64,000 nucleotides of DNA from Erythrobacter sp. HKB08 (lineage in GTDB: Bacteria > Pseudomonadota > Alphaproteobacteria > Sphingomonadales > Sphingomonadaceae): positions 1,533,501 through 1,597,500 of the forward strand of contig NZ_CP035310.1 in NCBI RefSeq assembly GCF_004114695.1, written 5' to 3'. Positions within the stretch are counted from its first letter, which is position 1, and each line of letters starts with the position of its first letter. Both the position numbers and the translations under genes were made by a program. The notes below the pieces were generated by a model, which saw nothing but the letters and a program-made list of their open reading frames with translations, was not told the origin of the DNA and did no database searches. This document shows, piece after piece, positions 51,547-59,225 of the stretch.

Positions 51547-51999
51547 TTACTCGATGTAACCGAACACCACCGTCGCGGCGTGGAAGATCATCGCGATCAG
51601 CACGACGCTCGACAGGGCGAAGAGCACGAAGCGCACCATTACCTTGTTCGCCGTGACCTGCACCAGCGAGTGCGCGACGCGTAGGCCGACATAGATCCAC
51701 GCCAGTAGCGCGTGCTGGCCGTCGCCGTGACCGGTGATCGCCAGCACCAGCGCGACCGCGTAGAACAGCGTCGGCTGTTCGTGCAGGTGGTTGTAGTTGT
51801 CCGCCTTCCAGCTGACCTTCTCCGGAAGCGCCGCGCGCAGGCTCGCGCCGGTCGAGCCGACGAGCTTGGTCGGGTCGGAAATGTCGGGTGATTTCGACAT
51901 CGCGGGAATGCGCGTCGCATACATCCAGACCCACATGATCATGGTCCAGATCATGAGCGCCACGAGCGGCTGGAGAATTTGCGATTCGAGATAGGTCAT
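51547..51999 (-). CDS. MAPEG family membrane protein (second of a tandem pair)
   Basis: MAPEG proteins are four-helix membrane proteins; eukaryotic members use glutathione, while bacterial roles are mostly unknown. The 150-residue product has four hydrophobic spans and the conserved NYNHLHEQPTLFYAVAL segment with E, N and P residues of the family. Its ATG overlaps the stop of the next MAPEG gene in ATGA. It resembles that neighbour closely, indicating tandem duplication. Confidence 0.88.
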   Translation of the reverse strand: MTYLESQILQPLVALMIWTMIMWVWMYATRIPAMSKSPDISDPTKLVGSTGASLRAALPEKVSWKADNYNHLHEQPTLFYAVALVLAITGHGDGQHALLAWIYVGLRVAHSLVQVTANKVMVRFVLFALSSVVLIAMIFHAATVVFGYIE

Positions 52000-52445
52000 C
52001 CGAGAACTCCGGGATCATGGAACAGCGTCGCGATCAGCGCGCGAACGGCGAGAATGGTGAGGGCGATCGTCGAGATCAGGAACAGCAGGAAGCGCACTTT
52101 CACGACGTTGACCGTCGCCTGCCAGATCGAATGGATGATGCGCAGTGCGACGTAGGCCCATGCGAAAAGCACGTCCCACTGGCCCGCACCCATGATCGCG
52201 AGGATCACCACGGTCGCATAGAACAGGGTCGGCTGCTCCATCAGGTGGGCGTAGTTATGCGCTTTCCAGTTGATCTTGTCGGGAATGACCCCTTCGAGGT
52301 CCTGTCCCCGGCCACCGGGCTTCGCGTCAGCGAGGCCGGTGCCCGCCTTCGAAATCGCCGGAAGCCGCGTTCCGGCCATCCAGAACAGCATGATGATCGA
52401 CCAGACGACCAGCACGGCCGCGGGTGCAAGGATTTGTGCCTGCAT
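51996..52445 (-). CDS. MAPEG family membrane protein (first of a tandem pair)
   Basis: The 149-residue product (start MQAQILAPAAVLVVW, behind GGAGGGGGAATCC) has four spans and the signature NYAHLMEQPTLFYATVV. Compared with its neighbour it keeps the same layout, including the RIIHS and VKVRFLLF segments, so the pair arose by duplication. Function in this organism is unknown; membrane glutathione or lipid-peroxide handling is a family-level guess. Confidence 0.88.
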   Translation of the reverse strand: MQAQILAPAAVLVVWSIIMLFWMAGTRLPAISKAGTGLADAKPGGRGQDLEGVIPDKINWKAHNYAHLMEQPTLFYATVVILAIMGAGQWDVLFAWAYVALRIIHSIWQATVNVVKVRFLLFLISTIALTILAVRALIATLFHDPGVLG

Positions 52446-52510
52446 GGATTCCCCCTCCATTTCGTTGACGGCAAGTGGTGGCGAGCGGGGGGAGGATTGT
52501 CAAACGCAAC

Positions 52511-53458
52511 CTAGCGGTCGGTGATGACCCTGGCGAAGCTGTCGGCGTCGGTATTGCCGCCGGTGACCATGATCACCGTGTGCTCGTCGAGCGGGACCTT
52601 CCCGGCGAGCGCGGCTGCAAGGGCTGCGGCACCGCCGGGCTCGACGACGAGATGCATCCGGTCGAACGCGAAACGCTGGGCGGCGCGCACTTCATCTTCC
52701 GTCACCGTCACGCCCGGATCCGAGCGGTCTTTCAGGACGGAGAGGTTGATCGGCTTGGTCGCGGTCGGCTGCAAGGCGTCGCAGATCGTGCGCGGCGGGT
52801 TTGGCCCGACCTCCACGATCTCGCCCGCTGCGATCGCCTGGCCGACCATGTCCCACCCTTCCGGCTCGACCGGTACGATCGCGCTATTGGGGCAAGCGAG
52901 GGCGAGCCCGGCGGCAAGCCCGCCGCCACCGCAACAGGCGACGATACGGCTGGGCTGGCGACCGAGTTGGGCTTCGACCTCGACGCCTGCGCTCCCCTGA
53001 CCCTCGATCACCCACGGATCGCCGAACGCATGGACAAGGATGCCACCGCGCTCTTCGATAAGCTTCGCCGCAACCTCGTCGCGGTCTTCGCCGGGGCGTT
53101 CGTAAAGCACGATTTCCGCGCCCAGCGCGCGCGTCGCCTCTAATTTCACCTTGGGGGCATCGCGCGGCATCACGATTGCGGCCTTGATGCCGAGCCTTCG
53201 CGCAGCCCACGCGACGCCTTGCGCATGATTGCCGCTCGAAACCGCGACGACGCCTGCCTCGCGTTCTTCCTGCGAAAGAGAAGACAGCCGGTGCCACGCC
53301 CCGCGTATCTTGAAGGCGCCGATAGGTTGCAGGCTTTCCGCCTTCACCCAGCAGGACTGCCCGTCGATCTCGACCGGCAGCAGCGGCGTCATCGGCAGGA
53401 TATCGGCGATCTTGCGGGCGGCTTCGAGTACGCCGTCGCGAGTGGGTGTGCGGATCAT
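52511..53458 (-). CDS. PLP-dependent threonine/serine dehydratase family protein
   Basis: Fold-type II PLP enzymes of this group deaminate threonine or serine, or racemise or dehydrate related amino acids. The 315-residue protein has the Schiff-base Lys50 in PIGAFKIRGAWHRL, the substrate loop SSGNHAQG, and the glycine-rich phosphate loop CCGGGGLAAG. It lacks the C-terminal ACT regulatory domain, so it is the catabolic or short form. It is divergent from the polyamine genes. Confidence 0.92.
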   Translation of the reverse strand: MIRTPTRDGVLEAARKIADILPMTPLLPVEIDGQSCWVKAESLQPIGAFKIRGAWHRLSSLSQEEREAGVVAVSSGNHAQGVAWAARRLGIKAAIVMPRDAPKVKLEATRALGAEIVLYERPGEDRDEVAAKLIEERGGILVHAFGDPWVIEGQGSAGVEVEAQLGRQPSRIVACCGGGGLAAGLALACPNSAIVPVEPEGWDMVGQAIAAGEIVEVGPNPPRTICDALQPTATKPINLSVLKDRSDPGVTVTEDEVRAAQRFAFDRMHLVVEPGGAAALAAALAGKVPLDEHTVIMVTGGNTDADSFARVITDR

Positions 53459-53520
53459 TTTGTGGTCCTAGCGCATTCGACTAAGGAGCGTGCAAGATTC
53501 GTTTCCGGAGAAACCAAACC

Positions 53521-54732
53521 ATGTCGACAGTTCTCGTAATCGGTGCCGGCGGCGTCAGCTCCGTCTGCGTCCACAAGATGGCCTTCAACAAGGACATTTT
53601 CACCGATATCCACCTCGCCAGCCGTACCAAGGCCAAGTGTGACGCTATCGCCGCCAGCGTGAAGGAGCGCGCTGGGGTGGACGTGAAGACCTACGAGATC
53701 GACGCCGAGGAAGTCCCGGCGATGGTCAACCTCATCAAGAAGGTCCAGCCGAGCCTGGTCGTCAACCTCGCGTTGCCGTACCAGGACCTGCCGATCATGG
53801 ACGCGTGTCTCGAAGCGGGCGTCGATTACCTCGACACCGCCAACTACGAGCCCAAGGACGATGCCAAGTTCGAATACCACTGGCAGTGGGCCTATCACGA
53901 CCGCTTCAAGGAAGCCGGCCTGATGGCGCTGCTGGGTTCGGGCTTCGATCCGGGCGTCACCAGCGTCTTCACCATGTGGCTCAAGAAGCACAAGCTCAAG
54001 ACCATCCGCCAGCTCGACATTCTCGACTGCAACGGCGGCGACCATGGCCAGGCCTTTGCGACCAACTTCAACCCGGAAATCAACATCCGCGAAGTGACCG
54101 CGCCCGCGCGTCACTGGGAGAACGGCGAATTCGTCGAAACTCCGGCAATGGCGAAGAAGGTGGAATTCGACTTCGAAGGCGTCGGCCCCAAGAACATGTA
54201 CATGATGTATCACGAGGAGCTGGAAAGCCTCGCCAAGTTCAATCCGGAGATGGAGCGCGCGCGCTTCTGGATGACCTTCGGCGATGAATACATCAAGCAC
54301 CTCACCGTGCTGCAGAACGTTGGCATGACGCGGATCGATCCGATCAAGTACAAGGGCAAGGAAATCATCCCGCTGCAGTTCCTTGCAGCCGTCCTGCCCA
54401 AGCCCGAAACGCTGGGCGAAACGACCAAGGGTAACACCAACATCGGCGTCATCGCCACCGGTGAAGCGCTCGACGGTTCGGGCGAAAAGACTTTCTACAT
54501 CAACAACATCTGCAGCCATGAAGCGGCTTACGAGGAAACCGGCAACCAGGCGGTCTCCTATACCACCGGCGTGCCCGCGATGATCGGCTCGGCCATGATG
54601 GTGACCGGCAAGTGGGAAGGCGACGGCGTGTTCAACATGGAGCAGATGGACCCCGATCCCTTCATGGACATGCTCAACGAGCATGGCCTGCCGTGGCAGG
54701 TGAAGGAACTGGATGGCCCGGTCGACTTTTGA
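53521..54732 (+). CDS. Carboxynorspermidine/carboxyspermidine synthase (saccharopine dehydrogenase family)
   Basis: This NADPH enzyme condenses aspartate semialdehyde with putrescine or diaminopropane to give carboxy(nor)spermidine. The 403-residue protein has the Rossmann start VLVIGAGGVSSVCVHK, the LYS9-family layout, and a stretch GSGFDPGVTSVFTMWLKK typical of carboxynorspermidine dehydrogenases. The later nspC gene, which removes the carboxyl group, confirms the pathway. Its TGA overlaps the ATG of a small secreted-protein gene. Whether spermidine or norspermidine is made is not shown by sequence; ornithine decarboxylase nearby favours spermidine. Confidence 0.9.
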   Translation: MSTVLVIGAGGVSSVCVHKMAFNKDIFTDIHLASRTKAKCDAIAASVKERAGVDVKTYEIDAEEVPAMVNLIKKVQPSLVVNLALPYQDLPIMDACLEAGVDYLDTANYEPKDDAKFEYHWQWAYHDRFKEAGLMALLGSGFDPGVTSVFTMWLKKHKLKTIRQLDILDCNGGDHGQAFATNFNPEINIREVTAPARHWENGEFVETPAMAKKVEFDFEGVGPKNMYMMYHEELESLAKFNPEMERARFWMTFGDEYIKHLTVLQNVGMTRIDPIKYKGKEIIPLQFLAAVLPKPETLGETTKGNTNIGVIATGEALDGSGEKTFYINNICSHEAAYEETGNQAVSYTTGVPAMIGSAMMVTGKWEGDGVFNMEQMDPDPFMDMLNEHGLPWQVKELDGPVDF

Positions 54733-55163
54733 TGGGGCGAGCGATCCGCAGTCTTGGAGCTTTGCTGCTCGTTGCGAGCGCAGGCTCCTTGCAGGCTGAC
54801 CCCACGACCGCGCCGGCGATCGAAGACCAGGCATTCACCTACAAGGGGCCGATCCCGGCGGAGTTTCGCGGCCTTTGGGCCTATACCGATTCCATGTGCG
54901 TGGACGGCAAGCACCGGCGCGTGCCGGAGACCGGTATCTTCGTCGGCAACGTGACATTCGGCACGTTCACGAACGGACTGCCCGATGCCGGGCAGAGCCT
55001 TGCCGTTGGGCATGAATGGACCGGCGAGCGTCAAATCTCGGTTGCGATGGGCCCCGGTACCGAACCGCAAGTGCTGACCTTGACCGACCAGGATCGCCTT
55101 GTCGTGCAATGGGGCGAACGCGGGCCCTTCGAATTCATCCGTTGCTCCCCTGTCGAGGAATAG
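54732..55163 (+). CDS. Small exported protein inside the polyamine operon
   Basis: The 143-residue product has a signal peptide ending near GSLQA-D and a short beta-rich mature domain with two cysteines (DSMCVDG near the middle and FIRCSPVEE at the end) that could pair. It overlaps the stop of the carboxynorspermidine synthase gene (TGATG) and precedes nspC by 77 bases, so it is transcribed with them. I recognise no family. Codon use matches its neighbours. A periplasmic role alongside polyamines is possible but unsupported. Confidence 0.78.
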   Translation: MGRAIRSLGALLLVASAGSLQADPTTAPAIEDQAFTYKGPIPAEFRGLWAYTDSMCVDGKHRRVPETGIFVGNVTFGTFTNGLPDAGQSLAVGHEWTGERQISVAMGPGTEPQVLTLTDQDRLVVQWGERGPFEFIRCSPVEE

Positions 55164-55240
55164 GCTCGGTCGGCGGGCCGGGGGGCGGAGCGACCATCGC
55201 CTTGTCGATCCGCTGATCATGTTTAGGAAGCTGTAGTCTG

Positions 55241-56419
55241 ATGGAAACCAAAGCCGGCGATCCGGGCGCTTTCGCCCACTTCGACCTCAATCGCGTCGAC
55301 AGCCCCGCATTCGTAGTGGATGCGGCGAAGCTACGTGCGAACCTGCAGGTGCTCGCGGAAATCCGCGACGTGGCCGACATCAAGATGCTTTCGGCGCTCA
55401 AGGCCTTCAGCATGTGGTCGGTCGCGCCGATCATCGGCGAATATCTCGACGGGGTCTGCACCTCGGGCCTGTGGGAAGCTCGGCTTGCGTCGGAATTCTA
55501 TGATGGCGAGATCAGCACCTATTGCGCCGCCTACAAGCCGGACGAGCTTGAAGAAGTGTGCCGCCTGTCGGACCACGTCATCTTCAATTCTCCGCAGCAG
55601 ATCGAGCGAGCGCGGCTCATCCTCGAGCAGGCGCGTCACACCTCGGGCGACTTCGACATCGGCCTGCGCCTCAACCCGCAGGTGCCGACCGGCGAGGTTC
55701 CGCGCTACGATCCGTCCTCGCCCGGCTCGCGTCTCGGTTTCCCGATCGACCAGCTGGAGCCGGAACACATGGAAGGGATCGACGGCATCCACTTCCACAA
55801 TCTGTGCGAGCAGGACTTCGAGCCGCTGCATCGCACATGGGACAAGGTGTTCGACGCGATCGAGCCCTATTTCGGCCAGCTCAAATGGATCAACATGGGC
55901 GGCGGCCACCACATCACCCGCGCCGACTACCAGCGCGAGGAGCTCGTCGAGTTCCTCAAGGATGCGAAGGACGACACCGGGGCGGAAATCTATCTCGAAC
56001 CGGGTGAGGCCGTGGCGCTCGACGCAGGGATTCTCGTCGGCACGATCCTCGATGCAGGCGTGAACGAGGTGCCTTTCGCGATCACGGACGTATCGGCGAC
56101 ATGCCACATGCCCGATGTGATCGAGGCGCCTTACCGCCCGGCAATGCTGCACGAGAATCCGCAGAGCGGTAACAGCCCGGTGCGCCTCGGCGGTCCGTCG
56201 TGCCTCGCCGGCGACGTCATCGGCGATTACCACCTGCCGGTTCCGTGCGAGCCGGGGCAGCGTATCGCGTTCCTCGATCAGGCGCATTATTCGATGGTGA
56301 AGACCAACACTTTCAACGGTGTACCGCTCCCGTCGATCTGGCTGTGGGACAGCGAAACCGACGCTTTGGAGCAGGTCAAATCCTTCGATTACGAGGATTT
56401 TCGGAACCGTCTTTCCTGA
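55241..56419 (+). CDS. nspC: Carboxynorspermidine decarboxylase
   Basis: NspC removes CO2 from carboxyspermidine or carboxynorspermidine using PLP. The 392-residue protein has the alanine-racemase-like barrel with PLP Lys54 (MLSALKAFSMWSV), the glycine loop WINMGGGHHIT, EPGEAVALD and the dimer-interface ATCHMPDV segment. The length is normal. With the upstream synthase it completes the aminopropylation route that needs no S-adenosylmethionine decarboxylase. Confidence 0.95.
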   Translation: METKAGDPGAFAHFDLNRVDSPAFVVDAAKLRANLQVLAEIRDVADIKMLSALKAFSMWSVAPIIGEYLDGVCTSGLWEARLASEFYDGEISTYCAAYKPDELEEVCRLSDHVIFNSPQQIERARLILEQARHTSGDFDIGLRLNPQVPTGEVPRYDPSSPGSRLGFPIDQLEPEHMEGIDGIHFHNLCEQDFEPLHRTWDKVFDAIEPYFGQLKWINMGGGHHITRADYQREELVEFLKDAKDDTGAEIYLEPGEAVALDAGILVGTILDAGVNEVPFAITDVSATCHMPDVIEAPYRPAMLHENPQSGNSPVRLGGPSCLAGDVIGDYHLPVPCEPGQRIAFLDQAHYSMVKTNTFNGVPLPSIWLWDSETDALEQVKSFDYEDFRNRLS

Positions 56420-56515
56420 GTGCGTTGATTCCTTGAAAACCACGGCAAGGACCGCGGGTGAGACAGCGCATTTTTGATTTGCGATTCAGCGATCAGGCCC
56501 TATATGCGCGCCTCC

Positions 56516-56564
56516 GCTGCCGCTCCCTTGGAAAAGGGCGGGGACTCTTAACCGCAAGGCAGCC
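56516..56564 (+). promoter_or_regulatory. Structured leader of the ornithine decarboxylase gene, speF-like
   Basis: GCTGCC (56516-56521) can pair with GGCAGC (56558-56563), which contains the likely ribosome-binding AAGGC. The enclosed hairpin is CCCTT (56525-56529), loop GGAA, AAGGG (56534-56538). Folding would bury the start region of the TTG-initiated gene. Alphaproteobacterial decarboxylase genes of this type are known to carry the speF leader RNA (Rfam RF00518); position and shape agree, but the consensus was recalled, not searched. The functional leader probably extends upstream toward 56440. Confidence 0.55.
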
Positions 56565-57803
56565 TTGTCAGAAACTAAAACCTTCTGGGGGTCCCTTGAA
56601 TTGCACATCTACCCTGACGCTCGGTCTGTAGTTCGCGATCTCGCGCCGGACGAACCGGTCATCCTCAACCGCCCGCACGCCGCTGCGCGCGCCGCCCGCT
56701 TCTTCAACGAGAAGTTTCCGGGCAAGTCGCTCTATGCCGTGAAGGCGAATCCATCGCCCGAACTGCTGCAGATCCTGTGGGACAACGGCATTTCGCATTA
56801 CGATGTCGCGTCGATCGCCGAAGTGCGCCTCGCGCGCGAAACGCTGCCTGATGCCACGCTGTGCTTCATGCACCCGGTCAAGACGCCGCGCGCCATTCGC
56901 GAGGCTTATCACACGCACGGTGTGAAGACCTTCAGCCTCGATACGGTCGAGGAGCTGGAGAAAATCGTCGACGCGTGCCGTGATGAAGAGGGCAATGCGG
57001 CGAAGGACCTGCGCCTGCTCGTGCGCATGCGCGTCTCGTCGGAATATTCGGAGCTTTCGCTCGCCGCCAAGTTCGGTGCGGAACTCGCCGATGCAGCCGA
57101 ACTGTTGCAGACCGTGCGCCAGCATTGCGACTGGCTCGGCGTGTGTTTCCACGTCGGCAGCCAGGCGATGACGCCGTTTGCCTATGTCACCGCGCTCGAC
57201 CGCGTTCGCGCTGCGATTGCCGAGGCGAGCGTCGTGATCGACGTGATCGACGTCGGCGGCGGTTTTCCGAGCATCTATCCGGGCATGGAGCCTCCGCCGC
57301 TGGAGGATTACTTCGCCATCATCGCCAAGCATTTCGAGGCGCTCCCGATCGCCTACAACGCCGAGCTGTGGTGCGAGCCCGGCCGGGCGCTGTGCGCGGA
57401 GTATTCCTCGCTCATCGTCAAGGTCGAGAAGCGCCGGGGCGAAGAACTCTACATCAACGACGGCGCCTATGGCGCGCTCTACGATGCGGCGCATGTCGGC
57501 TGGCGCTTCCCGCTGGCGGCGCTCGAGGACGACCTGCGCGATCCGGAGATGGATTTCTCCTTCTACGGGCCGACCTGCGACGATGCCGACTTCATGCAGG
57601 GACCGTTCCCGCTGCCGTCGGACATCCAGGCCGGCGACTACATCGAGATCGGCATGCTCGGCGCCTATGGCACTGCGATGAAGACCGGCTTCAACGGCTT
57701 CGGCAATGCCGAGCAGGTCCTCGTCGCCGACGACCCCATGATGAGCCTCTACGACGGCAGCCGCGTGCAACCGGAGGCAGACAATGTGGTGAGCCTTCGC
57801 TGA
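56565..57803 (+). CDS. Type III PLP ornithine/lysine decarboxylase
   Basis: This alanine-racemase-fold enzyme makes putrescine (or cadaverine) for spermidine synthesis. The 412-residue protein has PLP Lys60 (LYAVKANPSPELL), the HVGSQ segment, DVGGGFPSIYPG, CEPGRALCAE, and the active-site Cys in YGPTCDDADF. No ATG exists; TTG at 56565 follows AAGG and begins MSETKTFWGSLELH. Eukaryote-like decarboxylases of this form are usual in alphaproteobacteria and may accept lysine too. A leader hairpin covers its start, and an intrinsic terminator follows. Confidence 0.92.
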   Translation: MSETKTFWGSLELHIYPDARSVVRDLAPDEPVILNRPHAAARAARFFNEKFPGKSLYAVKANPSPELLQILWDNGISHYDVASIAEVRLARETLPDATLCFMHPVKTPRAIREAYHTHGVKTFSLDTVEELEKIVDACRDEEGNAAKDLRLLVRMRVSSEYSELSLAAKFGAELADAAELLQTVRQHCDWLGVCFHVGSQAMTPFAYVTALDRVRAAIAEASVVIDVIDVGGGFPSIYPGMEPPPLEDYFAIIAKHFEALPIAYNAELWCEPGRALCAEYSSLIVKVEKRRGEELYINDGAYGALYDAAHVGWRFPLAALEDDLRDPEMDFSFYGPTCDDADFMQGPFPLPSDIQAGDYIEIGMLGAYGTAMKTGFNGFGNAEQVLVADDPMMSLYDGSRVQPEADNVVSLR

Positions 57804-57827
57804 AGGCCCCGCATTGCGACACGAGAT

Positions 57828-57861
57828 AACCCCGGTGGCCCGAAGCTGCCGGGGTTTTTTC
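57828..57861 (+). terminator. Intrinsic terminator after the decarboxylase
   Basis: AACCCCGG (57828-57835) pairs with CCGGGGTT (57849-57856) around a 13-base loop, followed by a run of T to 57860. It ends the polyamine transcript before the GST gene. Confidence 0.88.
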
Positions 57862-57918
57862 TTGCGCAATCGAGGCGGCCTGCCGATGCTGCGGGGAAAG
57901 GCAGAAGAGGGCTAGCGC

Positions 57919-58614
57919 ATGATCGAATTCTTTACCGCACCGGCACCCAACGGCTGGAAGGTTGCGATCATGCTGGAGGAATGCGGTCTCGAATACGAAC
58001 CGCGCTGGGTGAACCTCGGGGCCGGGGACCAGCACACGGAAGAATTCCTCGCGATCAATCCAAACGGGCGCATACCCGCGATCACCGACCACGCGCCGGC
58101 GGATGGAGGCGGGCCGCTGACGATCTTCGAATCCGGCGCGGTGCTGCTCTATCTCGCGGAGAAGTCGGGACAGTTCCTGCCCAGGGATGTCCGCGGTATC
58201 TCCGCAGTGCGCCAGTGGCTGTTCTGGCAGGTCGGCCACCTCGGCCCGACGCTCGGGCAGCACGGGCACTTCCACCTCTATGCGCAGGAGAAGCTGCCCT
58301 ACGCGATCGACCGCTTCCACCGCGAGGCACTGCGCGTCTACGGCGTGATGGACGGGCAGCTTTCGCGCGAAGAATATATCGCCGGGCCCGAATACACCGT
58401 CGCCGACATGGCGTGCTTCCCCTGGGTTCGCACCTGGAAGGCGCAGGGCATTCCGCTCGCAGACTTCCCGCATGTGAAGCGCTGGTATGATGCGCTCAAA
58501 GAGCGGGAAGGGCTGCGGCGCGGCGTCGCGCTGGGGAGCGAGTTGCAGCGCAGCGGCGAGATGGATCCCGAGACACGCAAGAACCTGTTCGGCGGGGGAG
58601 GGCAGGCGCAATGA
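57919..58614 (+). CDS. Glutathione S-transferase, Nu/YfcG type
   Basis: The 231-residue protein has an N-terminal thioredoxin-fold domain starting MIEFFTAPAPNGWKVAIMLEE and the NPNGRIPAI cis-proline motif. The ESGAVLLYLAEK glutathione-binding turn is followed by an all-helical C-terminal domain. The TAPAPNGWK start is typical of Nu-class YfcG/YghU enzymes, which reduce disulfides using two glutathiones. It overlaps the following isomerase gene by four bases. Confidence 0.92.
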   Translation: MIEFFTAPAPNGWKVAIMLEECGLEYEPRWVNLGAGDQHTEEFLAINPNGRIPAITDHAPADGGGPLTIFESGAVLLYLAEKSGQFLPRDVRGISAVRQWLFWQVGHLGPTLGQHGHFHLYAQEKLPYAIDRFHREALRVYGVMDGQLSREEYIAGPEYTVADMACFPWVRTWKAQGIPLADFPHVKRWYDALKEREGLRRGVALGSELQRSGEMDPETRKNLFGGGGQAQ

Positions 58615-59225
58615 GCGTCAAAGTCGAGTTCTTCTTCGACCTGTCGAGCCCGTGGACGCGGCTCGCTTTCGCGAACATTCGCAAGACGCTGGATGGCCTC
58701 GACTACGAGCTGGTCTGGCGTCCGTTTCTCGTCGGCGGGGTGTTCAATGCCGTAAACCCGGCCGTCTATGAAAGCCGCAAGCCGGAGAACGCTGCGCGGC
58801 TGGCGCGCAGCTTCGGCTGGCTCAAGCAATGGGCCGAGCTGGCTGGTGTCGCGATGAACTTTCCGTCCGAATACCACCCATTGAAGTCGTTCCATGCGAT
58901 GCGCTTCTGCTGCGCGCTGGAGGACGACCAGCAGGCTTTGGAGGCCTTCGCGCAAGCTGCATTCGAGGCCTATTTCACCGACGCCCGCAATCTCGACGAC
59001 CCGGCCGAATTGGCGGCGGTCGCGAGCGAGGCGGGCTTCGACGGGCCCGCGATTGGCGCACAGGCCGCGAGCCAGCCGATCAAGGATCGCCTGCGGTCCA
59101 ACACCGACGAGGCGATCGAGCGCGGGGCATTCGGCTCCCCGACGATTTTCGTCGACGGGGAGCACATGTATTTCGGCAACGACCAGCTACCGCTCGTGCG
59201 GCAGCGAGTCGTTGGGCTCGCCTAG
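58611..59225 (+). CDS. 2-hydroxychromene-2-carboxylate isomerase family protein
   Basis: These kappa-GST/DsbA-fold enzymes use glutathione to isomerise 2-hydroxychromene-2-carboxylate in naphthalene breakdown; many homologues act elsewhere. The 204-residue protein has FFFDLSSPWTRLA with the active-site Ser at 12 or 13, a helical insertion, and GSPTIFVDGEHMYFGNDQL. The ATG overlaps the GST stop (ATGA), so two glutathione-dependent enzymes are co-expressed. No other aromatic-degradation genes lie here, so the pathway is unclear. Confidence 0.9.
   Translation: MSVKVEFFFDLSSPWTRLAFANIRKTLDGLDYELVWRPFLVGGVFNAVNPAVYESRKPENAARLARSFGWLKQWAELAGVAMNFPSEYHPLKSFHAMRFCCALEDDQQALEAFAQAAFEAYFTDARNLDDPAELAAVASEAGFDGPAIGAQAASQPIKDRLRSNTDEAIERGAFGSPTIFVDGEHMYFGNDQLPLVRQRVVGLA

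Noticed and set aside
58611-59225. Naphthalene-degradation locus because of the hydroxychromene carboxylate isomerase
   Set aside because: No ring dioxygenase, aldolase or regulator lies nearby; homologues of this enzyme are widespread outside aromatic pathways.
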